From NCBI RefSeq assembly GCF_016342265.1, contig NZ_JAEIOS010000012.1, positions 62,001-126,000 of the forward strand: a stretch of DNA of 64,000 bases, in the 5' to 3' direction. The stretch is from Corynebacterium meridianum. Lineage in GTDB: Bacteria > Actinomycetota > Actinomycetes > Mycobacteriales > Mycobacteriaceae. Positions 18,367 through 29,437 of this stretch are shown piece after piece. The stretch's first letter is position 1. Each line of letters starts with the position of its first letter. A program made the translations under genes and the position numbers. Under the pieces are notes generated by a model, which had not been told where the DNA came from, did no database searches, and was given only the letters and a program-made list of their open reading frames with translations.

Positions 18367-21183
18367 GTGGCGATCAGGCCACGGCACGAACCTCCAACTC
18401 TGAAACGGTGGCAGCATCAGATTATGTCGAACATCAACTCCCGACAGACCCGCCTCGAGCTACTACATCGGTGGTACAACCACGCGTTGACCTTCTATCC
18501 GGCCACCGCGCTACCGGCCCCCGGCCATCTGGAACGGATCGCGGCAATGACCGGAGCCATCGATTTCACCAACGCCCCGGATCGGGTCCAATCCTGGCGC
18601 GGTGAGCTCAACCGGCTGGTGGAGTTGGCCGATGACGGCAGGGGAGCGGAGTTCGACGACGATCCGACGGCGTTCTGCGGCCCGATCGTGTCCCGCTACG
18701 GGATCCTCAAGAGGTGGCGGACTCTCGCGTTGAAGCGCTACGACGAGGCTGCGCTGCCGACTGACGCCCACCTGCGGAAGATCGCCCACGATTTCCCCGC
18801 TGCGCTGAGACCAGGGGTCAGGGGCCGGCCGAGACAGGTCGAGGACTGGGTCCCGCAGTTGAAGGAGATGCTTGATCTCCGCGAGGCGCACAAGACCGGA
18901 GAGATCAACCGATCGATGGAGCGTTTCCTGACCCGGCGGGAGCCAGCTGGTCGAGACGGAACACCTGACCATGTCGCACCAGGGGATTCCGGGGCCATCC
19001 CCGCACAGGTACCGTACGGCACGTCGCGCACCCCCCTCATCTCCTTCAACAACAGGTCAGCGAAGGCGGGCGACGGAAGCGGAAACGCCCGGAACAGACA
19101 GGGGCGGACACCGTTTCGAACGCCTTTCTCCATCGATCGGGAATCAGAGGCGGAAACCGGTGCAGGTGTGGCGGGGGAGCATACGCAGAGGGCGACCGCA
19201 GACGAGGACGTCGTTGCGTCCACACCGACCGGTGACCCGCAGCAGCGGACCACCGGCGCCCCGGAGTCGGCAGACGGTTCCTGGCACCGTGCCGAGACAC
19301 CCGTGTCGGAGGACCCCGGCACGGTCCCGTCGGTGACGGATGATGACCCGATCAGCCCACTGAAAGAGGCGGAGACCCGGGAGCTGCCCGAAACCGATGA
19401 CGAAACGCCCGGGACCGAGGTTGAGACCATGCCACGTCCGGAGGACATCCGCGACTACAGTTTCAACAACTTCCGTTCGATGACGGCGATGGACGAACCG
19501 CAGCCGATCGCCGGCGCATCGTTGGAACGTACGATCAACGCGGACGGGACGGTGCGGCTCGACTGGAGTGTTCCCGACGAGAATCCCGGGGAGACCGGTG
19601 ATGCCGCGGTCCGGCTGTACCGTGTCGTCCGCGACAACCGGGTCCTCGAACGGGACCCGGAGGACGGCTACCTGCAGTGCGTCACCGTCGGGAACGCCTG
19701 GGCCGAGACCGAGCCGCAGCACGGGGCCGTCACCATGTACCAGGTGTGGGTCAACAGCGGTGTGGACGAACAGAGGGCACTTCGCGCCGAACCCGAGCTC
19801 GTCGGCGAGACCTACGTCATCCATCCCGTCACGAACTTCAGCCTCAGTGCCGTCGGTCAGGAGATCACCGGACAGTGGGAGGACATCGGCCCCACCGAGC
19901 GGGTCGCGGTATTCAGCTGTGCCGACGACGGGCAGGTGTTTCACCGCCGGAACGAGATCTGCGCGGAGCTTCCGAACCGGAAGGGCTTCAAGTGGCAGAC
20001 GGCGCAGGGAGGGGTCAGGCACAGATTCGTCGTCGCGCGCGTGGTGCGGATCCGCGATGATTCGATCATGTCGGACGCCTCGGAGGAGAAGAGTGTCCTT
20101 GTGGACGCTGAGGTGCAGGCGGTTGACATCTCCGTGACGGAGCGGGAGGGATTCGACGGCACCGAGTTCGAGGTTTCCTGGGCCCAACCCCCCTCCGGGG
20201 AGGTCCGGATCTACCGGACCAGGGAGGAACCACCTCCGGAGATCACGGGACTCGAATCCCTCGAACTGTCCGGTCTGCGGCGGACCTTCGACGACCAGGA
20301 TTGGCAGAACAGCATCGAGGGGACCGACCACGGATGTACGGTGGGGTGGCCGAGGGACTGGTACTCGATCGTCCTCACCCCGGTTCACGTGGACGGGCAG
20401 GTGTGCCGGGTCGGGAGCCCCCGGCCGTTCAAGCGGGTCGGTGGTGCGACCAACATCGAGTTGCATGAACGGGTCACCCACCAGCTACTCACCTTCGGAT
20501 GGCCCCACGGAGCATCGCGGGTGACCGCCTACCACCAGGAACACCCCGACGACTGCGGCGACGAGATCGGTGTACCGGTCGCCATCGGCACGATCGACCG
20601 CAAGGAGTACACGAAACGCGGTGGAATGATGCTCCACCCGCCGCTACCGAGTCGGGGCACTGTGATCCTCGAACCATCCACGGTCTACCAGCGTAAATCG
20701 ATTCTCGGCGAGCGGGGCACCGTCGCCTACCGGGGATGCGTGCGCATGAGCTACGAGATCCATCCGGTCGGGCAGCGTCCCGGCCTATTCACCATCGGGA
20801 TCTTCGGTGAAAGGCCGATGATTGGTCAGGAACGGTCCTTCACGCTGGTGGCCCAGCGGGACCGCCTTCCACTGGAGAAAGCTGACGGCGTTCGGGTGGA
20901 GGTGGACTGCATCCACCAGGATCAGTCCTGGACCGGCCAACAGGGACTGTTCGCGAGGGAGTTCACGAGACGCGGGGAGCAGCCGCCGGTGTACTGGACG
21001 TTCAACCTCGCTTCGCTCGAGAACTACCCGGACGGCGCGTTCCTCCGGGTGTTCCCGGATGATCTGCAGGACGAGAACGGACAGAGCATCGCGCTGGACG
21101 ATCCGTACATCGCGTGGCTCAACATCGGTTATCTGCGCCGACAGGCGTCGGCCGCGGGTCAGAAGTACCAGGCGCAGGGGTGA
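18367..21183 (+). CDS. Modular protein: duplicated N-terminal helical unit plus Fn3-like beta domains
   Basis: This is a 938-aa protein if the GTG at 18367 is used (7 bp after the previous stop, AAGGA 14 nt upstream); an ATG at 18424 is the alternative. Two similar helical units of about 65 residues occupy about 26-90 and 118-180. Each has a pattern of Lxx(R/W)W, Y..A.LP...HL.(R/K)IA and a closing W...L. A charged, disordered linker runs from about 190 to 370. From about 375 there are beta-sandwich, Fn3-like stretches (DGTVRLDWSVPDEN...AVRLYRVVRDN and TEFEVSWAQPPSGEVRIYR). There is no signal peptide or TM. Fn3-like modules suggest protein-protein or glycan contact inside the complex. It is otherwise unrecognised. 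Confidence 0.78.
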   Translation: MAIRPRHEPPTLKRWQHQIMSNINSRQTRLELLHRWYNHALTFYPATALPAPGHLERIAAMTGAIDFTNAPDRVQSWRGELNRLVELADDGRGAEFDDDPTAFCGPIVSRYGILKRWRTLALKRYDEAALPTDAHLRKIAHDFPAALRPGVRGRPRQVEDWVPQLKEMLDLREAHKTGEINRSMERFLTRREPAGRDGTPDHVAPGDSGAIPAQVPYGTSRTPLISFNNRSAKAGDGSGNARNRQGRTPFRTPFSIDRESEAETGAGVAGEHTQRATADEDVVASTPTGDPQQRTTGAPESADGSWHRAETPVSEDPGTVPSVTDDDPISPLKEAETRELPETDDETPGTEVETMPRPEDIRDYSFNNFRSMTAMDEPQPIAGASLERTINADGTVRLDWSVPDENPGETGDAAVRLYRVVRDNRVLERDPEDGYLQCVTVGNAWAETEPQHGAVTMYQVWVNSGVDEQRALRAEPELVGETYVIHPVTNFSLSAVGQEITGQWEDIGPTERVAVFSCADDGQVFHRRNEICAELPNRKGFKWQTAQGGVRHRFVVARVVRIRDDSIMSDASEEKSVLVDAEVQAVDISVTEREGFDGTEFEVSWAQPPSGEVRIYRTREEPPPEITGLESLELSGLRRTFDDQDWQNSIEGTDHGCTVGWPRDWYSIVLTPVHVDGQVCRVGSPRPFKRVGGATNIELHERVTHQLLTFGWPHGASRVTAYHQEHPDDCGDEIGVPVAIGTIDRKEYTKRGGMMLHPPLPSRGTVILEPSTVYQRKSILGERGTVAYRGCVRMSYEIHPVGQRPGLFTIGIFGERPMIGQERSFTLVAQRDRLPLEKADGVRVEVDCIHQDQSWTGQQGLFAREFTRRGEQPPVYWTFNLASLENYPDGAFLRVFPDDLQDENGQSIALDDPYIAWLNIGYLRRQASAAGQKYQAQG

Positions 21184-21190
21184 GGGCCAC

Positions 21191-23758
21191 ATGTCCCGTG
21201 TGAGTTCCGCCGCCCCGGGCGCACGTTGGGCGCAGGTGACGTTCGCGTCTTTCGGTGCGTCCGCCGGACGCAGGACCGGCGGCTGGCAGGTCGGTCCGTA
21301 CCTCGACGCCTCCCCGGAGCAGCGGGACTGGATAAAGCAGAACGCGGTGACGCAGCTCTCGCCGATTGAACCGATCAGCGACTACATCAGCGACGCACAG
21401 GTGGATGCACTGCCGAGGTGCTTCACCTACCTGCCGGAGGTGTCGATCGGCGGTACGGCGGCCAGCGTGTACCTCCAGGCTGTTCCCGCGGGCCGGGACT
21501 CCACGAACCGGCAGGGAAACGTATTCACCCACGCCTTCGTGGACACGCAGCCCTGGTCGGATGTCTCACCGTGGTACCCGGTCGACTGTTTCGGATCCCC
21601 GGATTTCCTCCGGCCGTTCACGATCAGGATGGTCGACAACGTTCAACCTGCCCGGACCCCCACAGGCGGCCCTCGTCCGGGTGGTGGGTCCGTTCCCACG
21701 GCTGAGGAAGCCATCGGGTTCATCCTGCGCGATGAGCGGCGGGCCGGTGTGCTGTACCAGATCCAGGACGCCCTGCAATCGCAGGTCGCCACCGTCGTTC
21801 TCCCCGTCCCGGACCGTGCGACCGCCGCCGCGTGGCTGAAAGCGGTGTCCGTGACCATGTCTCCGATCGAGGCACAACGCCTCCTGCGTTTCTCGACCTT
21901 CATGCGTGGCAACGCCGTGTCCGGTTCGGGACACGATGGTGCACCGGCCCTGGTGTGTGTTCCCGATGTCGACACGCACCTGGTTCCGGTACGTCCCGGG
22001 ATCACCGTCATATCCGTTGACGGTGGAGGCGCGGGCCCCCAGACCGATTGGTCGACGGACACCGCCGAACTGCTGATCCGCGGCGGGCATGGTCCACACA
22101 GTCACATGGACGACATCGTCGACGCGTTCAGGGAACTGACCGAGCCGCTGAGGGGCAGGCACGAGGTGCCCCGATTCGGTGCAGGTCTGGCGGCGCTCCG
22201 CGGAGTCTCATCCGGGTCCGTCGGACGTACCGGGGACAGTTCCTGGTCCGGGATCGGAGACGGGACGTTGTCCTGGGGAGATGAACAGGCGGAGCCCGGT
22301 ATCGCCGGGGGGAATGTGGACCGTGACGGAGTTCTTTCCGCGGCGGTGGATCTGGACGGGTTCGGGGACACCGGTTGGGGTGATCCCGTCGCCGGGGAAC
22401 CGGGCGGTGCGGAATCATGGGACGTGGATGCCACCCGCGCCCCCGAGCCCGCAGATCCCGCAGTCGCGTGGGAAGCCGGGGTGATGGACCAACTGCGCAG
22501 CCTGGGGTGCACCGGCAACGGATGGGAACAACCGGCCGGGGACCTGCGGATCATCCCGGAGTCCGTCGGTCGTGCCCCTGCGTTCCCGTCCGAACGGGTC
22601 CTTGCGATGCTGCAAACGGGTTTCTCCGGTGCCCTGGCCGCCGCCGGTACGGACACATCCGCCTGTTCCACAGCCTGTGTCGACGCCGCAGTCGAGATGC
22701 TGGACCTGGCGGTGAGGACCGGGCTGATAGATTCCCGGCAACCACCGGCGGAGATCTGGGGGGCGGTTGCGGCACACAGTCGTGTGGTCATGGAGTGGTT
22801 CGCCGCCGCCGGATGCCCACCGCTCGATGCGGAGACCCGGACGATGATCTCGGGGTGGTGGAACAGCATCGTCGAATCGGACACCGGTCCGATGCTTCGG
22901 CTTCTGGGCAATCCGGGGTCGTTGACGAGTGTCGACAAATGTGAGGCCCTCGGATTCGCGGGAGCCACGGGAGGCCTGCGGAGGGTGGAGTTCCTCGGGC
23001 ACCGGGTACTGCACGATTCCAGGTCCGCCCCGACCCGCGACGTCGTCGAACTGTACGGTCTCGTGGCGGGGAAACTCGCCCAGCAACTCCAGCGGCACCC
23101 CGGGATTGCGCCTGTCCGGGGGCCTCTGCTCGATCGCTGGGACGACTGGTACAGCCAGTGGGAGAACCGGGAACGGATCGACAGGATCATCAGGGGTGTG
23201 AACGGCTCGGGATACTCGACCCTGAGTTTTACGGCGTCATTCGGGCCACCTGTCGGTATCGACCAGATCATCACCAGGTTGCGTGCGGGCTACTCCCATT
23301 TTCTCGTTCCGCCCGGGGAGAACCACTGGCCACTGTCCCACGATATCGACGCGGTGCTGGCGCTACTGCGGTTGCGTTTCACCGTCGCTGACTTCAGTCA
23401 TCTCGGGCCATTGCTCAGCGCCGATGGCGCGGCCGACAGAGAGTTCCGCGGTGCCCTCGACCACATGCTCGTCCACGTCGTCGACTGGGACGCGTTGGCG
23501 CAGCCCGTGAACGACACGATCGCCGAAAAGGTGCAGGACTTCTACACCCGTTGTCTGAGGAACGACCTCGCCACGGCGACCGCAGACAGTGCGGTATGGG
23601 AAAGACACCGGACGATGCTCGAAGCCGAGTACGAGAGACTGGGGGACCCGGGCACTTCCGTCGTGAAACCGAACTCGCGGTATTGGACGATCCGCCGTCA
23701 GCTCATCGAACTCCACTTGTCAACCGGTAGCACGCCTGCCGGTGAGGAAAGGCAGTAG
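21191..23758 (+). CDS. GAP1-like GTPase-associated protein
   Basis: The 855-aa product starts at the ATG 7 bp after the previous stop, with a GGGGTGAGGG ribosome region. The N-terminal about 150 residues carry features I associate with the GAP1-N2 domain: a QVTFASFG strand followed by GGWQVG, a run of Pro/acidic residues, and PAGRDSTNRQGNVFTHAF near residues 95-112. An acidic Gly-rich linker lies at about 345-425 (GDGTLSWGDEQAEPG), and the remainder is helical. GAP1 proteins were named for their genomic pairing with particular TRAFAC-type GTPases, and one is encoded two genes downstream. The biochemical role (scaffold, regulator or effector) is not established. Confidence 0.72.
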   Translation: MSRVSSAAPGARWAQVTFASFGASAGRRTGGWQVGPYLDASPEQRDWIKQNAVTQLSPIEPISDYISDAQVDALPRCFTYLPEVSIGGTAASVYLQAVPAGRDSTNRQGNVFTHAFVDTQPWSDVSPWYPVDCFGSPDFLRPFTIRMVDNVQPARTPTGGPRPGGGSVPTAEEAIGFILRDERRAGVLYQIQDALQSQVATVVLPVPDRATAAAWLKAVSVTMSPIEAQRLLRFSTFMRGNAVSGSGHDGAPALVCVPDVDTHLVPVRPGITVISVDGGGAGPQTDWSTDTAELLIRGGHGPHSHMDDIVDAFRELTEPLRGRHEVPRFGAGLAALRGVSSGSVGRTGDSSWSGIGDGTLSWGDEQAEPGIAGGNVDRDGVLSAAVDLDGFGDTGWGDPVAGEPGGAESWDVDATRAPEPADPAVAWEAGVMDQLRSLGCTGNGWEQPAGDLRIIPESVGRAPAFPSERVLAMLQTGFSGALAAAGTDTSACSTACVDAAVEMLDLAVRTGLIDSRQPPAEIWGAVAAHSRVVMEWFAAAGCPPLDAETRTMISGWWNSIVESDTGPMLRLLGNPGSLTSVDKCEALGFAGATGGLRRVEFLGHRVLHDSRSAPTRDVVELYGLVAGKLAQQLQRHPGIAPVRGPLLDRWDDWYSQWENRERIDRIIRGVNGSGYSTLSFTASFGPPVGIDQIITRLRAGYSHFLVPPGENHWPLSHDIDAVLALLRLRFTVADFSHLGPLLSADGAADREFRGALDHMLVHVVDWDALAQPVNDTIAEKVQDFYTRCLRNDLATATADSAVWERHRTMLEAEYERLGDPGTSVVKPNSRYWTIRRQLIELHLSTGSTPAGEERQ

Positions 23759-23764
23759 AACGCA

Positions 23765-24757
23765 ATGCCCACAATCCAACTGCAACCCGGCGACCGCTAT
23801 GACACCGGGCAGCCCGCATCCGCTTTCGGCGAATTGACCTGCGAGGTTGTGACGAAACAGAAAACCGTGCTGCCCATTGAGCTGCAACTCCGGGGGGCGG
23901 ACATCACCAGTCCCCCGGAGCGCGGTTCGGTGGAGTTCCGGTTCCGTGGAGACAGGCTGCGGATGCGCAACCTCACCGGGTCGGTCAGAGTTCTGCTGAC
24001 ACCGGGGCAGGGGGGTACAGCATTCCCCCATGATGCGAGTGCCCAGGTGTCGTACCTCCTGCACGGTGAGACCGCAGCGCAGAACACCAGCCTGCAGTTC
24101 CCCCGGTACAACGTAGGGGGACTGGGATCCTTTCCGCTGTGCACGCTCTCCGGAGAGTCCGGGACCGTGGTCATCGAGGTCAACCAGCAGATCGTCGGTG
24201 TGGAACTCGATGATCTGTCGAGCCGGGTCCGTGGAACGCTGTGTACCGCGGTCGGCGCGGACACACTTCCGGCCGATCTCCGCCGAGATGTGTCCCTGGT
24301 GATCGATGCCTCTGCCTCAATGTCACGGACCACGCCCCCGGACGCTTTGGCGGCTATGTACACCGTGGCCTGTGGCGTCTTGTCGGTGGTCTCACAGGGG
24401 AAGACGATCACTGTCTCGAGCTCTGCGGGGGAACCGCACCGCGCGCTCGAGAGTCCCGCCGAGATCGCCGGACTGGCGCAGCTGGAACTGCCGTACAACG
24501 AAGTCGGATTCCGGCTGAACCGGCCACTCCGGGACGGGGAGGCGGTACTCGTCGTCTCCGACGATCTTCCCGCTCCGTTGGCCCGGCACAACGGTCCCGT
24601 GCACCTGCTCACGACCCGTGCCCCGATTGGTGCGGGCGACTGCTCCCACACCCTGTTCACCCCGGCGGTCTGTAAGGCGCTGTCGGACGGAGACACCTCC
24701 ATCATCGCCGACGACGTGCACGCCATCGCCCGCACGCTGGTCGGCGGAAAACTCTAG
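23765..24757 (+). CDS. Cytosolic VWA-domain protein
   Basis: This 330-aa protein lies 6 bp after the GAP1-like gene, with GAGGAAAGG as ribosome site. Residues 1 to about 170 are a beta-rich domain (FGELTCEVVTKQKTVLPIELQ) that I cannot name. From about residue 175 a VWA fold follows, with an intact MIDAS DASAS (D181, S183, S185) after LRRDVSLVI, and VLVVSDDLP further on. There is no signal peptide or TM. VWA proteins of this kind act as metal-dependent protein-binding modules beside NTPases. The cassette thus has one extracytoplasmic and one cytoplasmic VWA protein. Confidence 0.82.
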   Translation: MPTIQLQPGDRYDTGQPASAFGELTCEVVTKQKTVLPIELQLRGADITSPPERGSVEFRFRGDRLRMRNLTGSVRVLLTPGQGGTAFPHDASAQVSYLLHGETAAQNTSLQFPRYNVGGLGSFPLCTLSGESGTVVIEVNQQIVGVELDDLSSRVRGTLCTAVGADTLPADLRRDVSLVIDASASMSRTTPPDALAAMYTVACGVLSVVSQGKTITVSSSAGEPHRALESPAEIAGLAQLELPYNEVGFRLNRPLRDGEAVLVVSDDLPAPLARHNGPVHLLTTRAPIGAGDCSHTLFTPAVCKALSDGDTSIIADDVHAIARTLVGGKL

Positions 24758-24770
24758 GGGACCCAACGAC

Positions 24771-25913
24771 ATGACGAATACGCAGACCCACATCGACCGC
24801 AGGACAGCGCTACTTCCGACGCGCTGTCCGTACACGTTCCAGATCATGGGGGAGAACACGGATCTTCCCTGCCAGACGAATCCGGAACGCTATCCACTCC
24901 CTGACGGGTGGGCGGGTACCGGCACGTTGACCTTCGCGATGGCGGGGGCCAGGGCATCGGGCAAATCCCTCTACATCGCGGTCGTCGTGAAACTGCTGGA
25001 ACAGCTCGTCGAGAACAATGGATTCGTGTTCGAACCCGCCGATGATCCGACCCGCGACATCTACCGCGAACAGTTCGAGGAACCCCTCTTCGAGCAGATG
25101 GGTCTGCCCGCACCGACGAGCACCGGTGAGAACGAGGGGGCATACCAGAATCAGCCGCTGATCTTCCGCATCGGTACCCACCTGAGAACCGACGTGAACG
25201 GTGAGCGCGTCTACCAGCCGATCAATGTCGTCATCAGGGACGTCGCAGGTGAGGACTTCGCACAGGACCACTTCCCCAACATGCGCGAGCGCATGCGGTT
25301 CTTCCGGTTCGCCGATGAGATCATCTTCATGTTCGACCCCGTGCGGGTACCGGAGATCAACAATCTCCTCGAAGGCGCGATTCCGTCGCTCCCGAAACTC
25401 GACACCCACGACACCGAGGATCCGGCCACCGTCCTGTCGAATCTGCTCAGCCTCATCGAGCCGGGGGATGACCCGCTCATCGCCCTGATGCTGGCGAAGT
25501 TCGACACGATGCAGGAACTGGCGAAGGTCGACCAGGCGGACATGTACTACGGGTCCGAGGACAAGGTGAACTGGCAACGGGTGATGAATAACTTCGGAGC
25601 GGGATTCCGGCGTGAATCCGGTGACGTCTCCCAGCCCTACAGCCTTCCCAACGGGGAGCTGCTCCACCACGAGGTCCTGAGTCTGCTGCGTTGCCTCGAC
25701 GCGATGGCCTTCCTGAATCGGCTCAATGAGCCCGGACGTCGCCTGCGGTACCGGTGTTTCGCGGTGTCCGCCCTGGGAACCCCGCCGGAGACCGGCTCAT
25801 CGGTGTCGCGGTCGGGGATCGCGCCCTTCCGCTGTCTCGACCCATTCCGGTACGTCCTGGCGCAGTGGGGACTCCTCAACGGTGATCCGACGGATCCGGG
25901 GGCGTTGGGATGA
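24771..25913 (+). CDS. P-loop GTPase of the TRAFAC/DO-GTPase type
   Basis: The 380-aa protein begins with a Cys-containing segment (PTRCPYTFQ, then C34). It then has Walker A GARASGKS (residues 59-66), a switch-II-like VIRDVAGED with D157-A-G, and an AKFD tetrapeptide (about 242-245) where NKxD or TKxD would lie in classical GTPases. Such short Cys-led P-loop proteins occur beside GAP1 genes and are annotated as TRAFAC-clade or double-GTPase (DO-GTPase2) proteins. Only one P-loop is visible here. The start follows GGGG 10-13 nt upstream, 13 bp after the VWA gene. GTP rather than ATP specificity is an inference from family, weakened by the altered G4 motif. Confidence 0.78.
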   Translation: MTNTQTHIDRRTALLPTRCPYTFQIMGENTDLPCQTNPERYPLPDGWAGTGTLTFAMAGARASGKSLYIAVVVKLLEQLVENNGFVFEPADDPTRDIYREQFEEPLFEQMGLPAPTSTGENEGAYQNQPLIFRIGTHLRTDVNGERVYQPINVVIRDVAGEDFAQDHFPNMRERMRFFRFADEIIFMFDPVRVPEINNLLEGAIPSLPKLDTHDTEDPATVLSNLLSLIEPGDDPLIALMLAKFDTMQELAKVDQADMYYGSEDKVNWQRVMNNFGAGFRRESGDVSQPYSLPNGELLHHEVLSLLRCLDAMAFLNRLNEPGRRLRYRCFAVSALGTPPETGSSVSRSGIAPFRCLDPFRYVLAQWGLLNGDPTDPGALG

Positions 25914-26170
25914 CCGGCGGACAATTCTGGTTCGACGATGCGGTGGCCGACTTCACCCGGGTACCGGACCACGTGCTCTCCCCACGGCAGTTCGCGGCTC
26001 ACCCTCAGCGGGGCGCGGAGGGCAGCCCGGAGGACCGGTACGACCATGCGGGGCGGAGTCCGGAACAACGGCCACCGCGATCGGGGGACTCACCCGTCCA
26101 GCCCGGGCGGGACGGGGCCCCGACGAAGACGACCGGCCGGAGAAGACCATTTCGTAAGGGCAATCGCTGA
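25910..26170 (+). CDS. Small basic-tailed protein coupled to the GTPase
   Basis: The 86-codon frame starts in a 4-bp ATGA overlap with the GTPase stop, a strong sign of translational coupling. The N-terminal about 30 residues (GGQFWFDDAVADFTRVPDHVLSPRQF) look folded. The rest is disordered, Pro/Arg/Gly-rich, ending in the basic cluster TGRRRPFRKGNR. It is unrecognised. It could be a peptide partner or regulator of the GTPase. Confidence 0.6.
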   Translation: MTGGQFWFDDAVADFTRVPDHVLSPRQFAAHPQRGAEGSPEDRYDHAGRSPEQRPPRSGDSPVQPGRDGAPTKTTGRRRPFRKGNR

Positions 26171-26248
26171 GGCCCGGTCCAGCCCCACCCCTCCGACAAC
26201 CGAAACGACAGAATCCGCCCCCCACCCATCACAGATCGGATATCGACC

Positions 26249-26653
26249 ATGAACACACCGAACCCACCTCAGGGAAGCTGGAACCCCGGCCCGTACGATC
26301 CTTCGGCCCCGGCCCCCGGCTGGACCGCCAGCCCGAACCAGGCGCCCCCGTGGGATCCTGCAGCCTCCGGTACGGACATGAGTCAGGCCCTCCAGCAGGA
26401 GGAGGCCCGCACCGCCGAACACGCGGAGATCTGGGAGCGTGGTGTGGCCCGTTGGCTACTGATCACGACGGCCCTGGCCGCGTCAGTGGTTGTGGTCGGC
26501 ATGATGGCGTGGGGATGGCAGGAGCTCTTCTGGCTGGAGCTCCTCAATGACCCCAACAACTACATCGAAACCCCTGAAGGCAAGGTACTCGTCAACGACG
26601 AACTGATCGACCTTCTGGAGCAGGCGGGACGATCCGTCGACACCGCACCCTGA
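26249..26653 (+). CDS. Pro-rich single-TM protein, last gene of the cassette
   Basis: This 134-aa protein has residues 1-45 rich in Pro, Gly, Ala and Trp (PPQGSWNPGPYDP, APGWTASP). A charged helix follows, then one TM segment (about 70-92, WLLITTALAASVVVVGMMAWGW) and a short acidic outer part. It mirrors the first gene of the cassette, which also has a low-complexity Pro/Gly cytoplasmic tail before its membrane part. The ATG is preceded by a weak GGAT. Unrecognised; assigned to the cassette by strand and spacing. Confidence 0.7.
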   Translation: MNTPNPPQGSWNPGPYDPSAPAPGWTASPNQAPPWDPAASGTDMSQALQQEEARTAEHAEIWERGVARWLLITTALAASVVVVGMMAWGWQELFWLELLNDPNNYIETPEGKVLVNDELIDLLEQAGRSVDTAP

Positions 26654-26956
26654 CCCGTCGCCGGTTTCTGTATGGATCGCTGGATCACCACGACGGCGCC
26701 TCCCGGGACGTGGCCACCGGGTGACCGACGGCATGAGCTGATGTCATCGCTGTACCTGCGGAGCTCCGGAATTCGTATGCCTAGGGGATCGGATCGTATC
26801 TGCACGCGGCCATGAAATGTCCCGGAGCGTGCCGGGCGTGCGCCGTGCAGTCACCGCCGGAGGGGCAGCGGTGGGTGCTCAGATCCACCCCCAGGGCGAC
26901 GGGCCCCGCCACTCCGGATGGAATGGTGGGGCCCGTCGGGTGACTGTCCGGGAGAA
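26654..26956. other. Intergenic region between convergent cassette end and icd
   Basis: This is 303 bp with no supported gene. The only structure I see is the GC-rich hairpin at 26897-26938 near the icd 3' end. Confidence 0.5.
26897..26938. terminator. GC-rich hairpin after icd, possibly bidirectional
   Basis: The arms CGACGGGCCCCGCCA and TGGTGGGGCCCGTCG form a 15-bp stem with one G-U pair and a 12-nt loop. There is no T-tract on either strand, so termination may be incomplete. Confidence 0.55.
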
Positions 26957-29170
<2,214 letters not shown>

Positions 29171-29437
29171 GAGGGACTCCCAGAATTATCGGATATGGTT
29201 CGACTCCTCAGAATACCTGTTCAACGTTCGGCCGGTGGCGTTCTCACCCCATGAAAAGGGTGGAAATGGTGTTCGGAGCACGCCCGGGGCAGCGGGTACC
29301 GCTATCCGGGAGACAGAGGGACAACCCGGTTCGGGGGCGATCCGGATCCAGCTCACAGCGACCACCCACCCATCGACTCCGCCACGATCGCTCCGCGTGG
29401 TGAGGCTGACACCGATAGTTGAGAGTACGGTTCCCTC

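Noticed and set aside
8360..26653. Type VII secretion (ESX) or MoxR-VWA system
   Set aside because: No EccC-type FtsK/SpoIIIE ATPase, WXG100 or PE/PPE proteins, mycosin or MoxR AAA+ ATPase is present; the P-loop protein has TRAFAC-like motifs.
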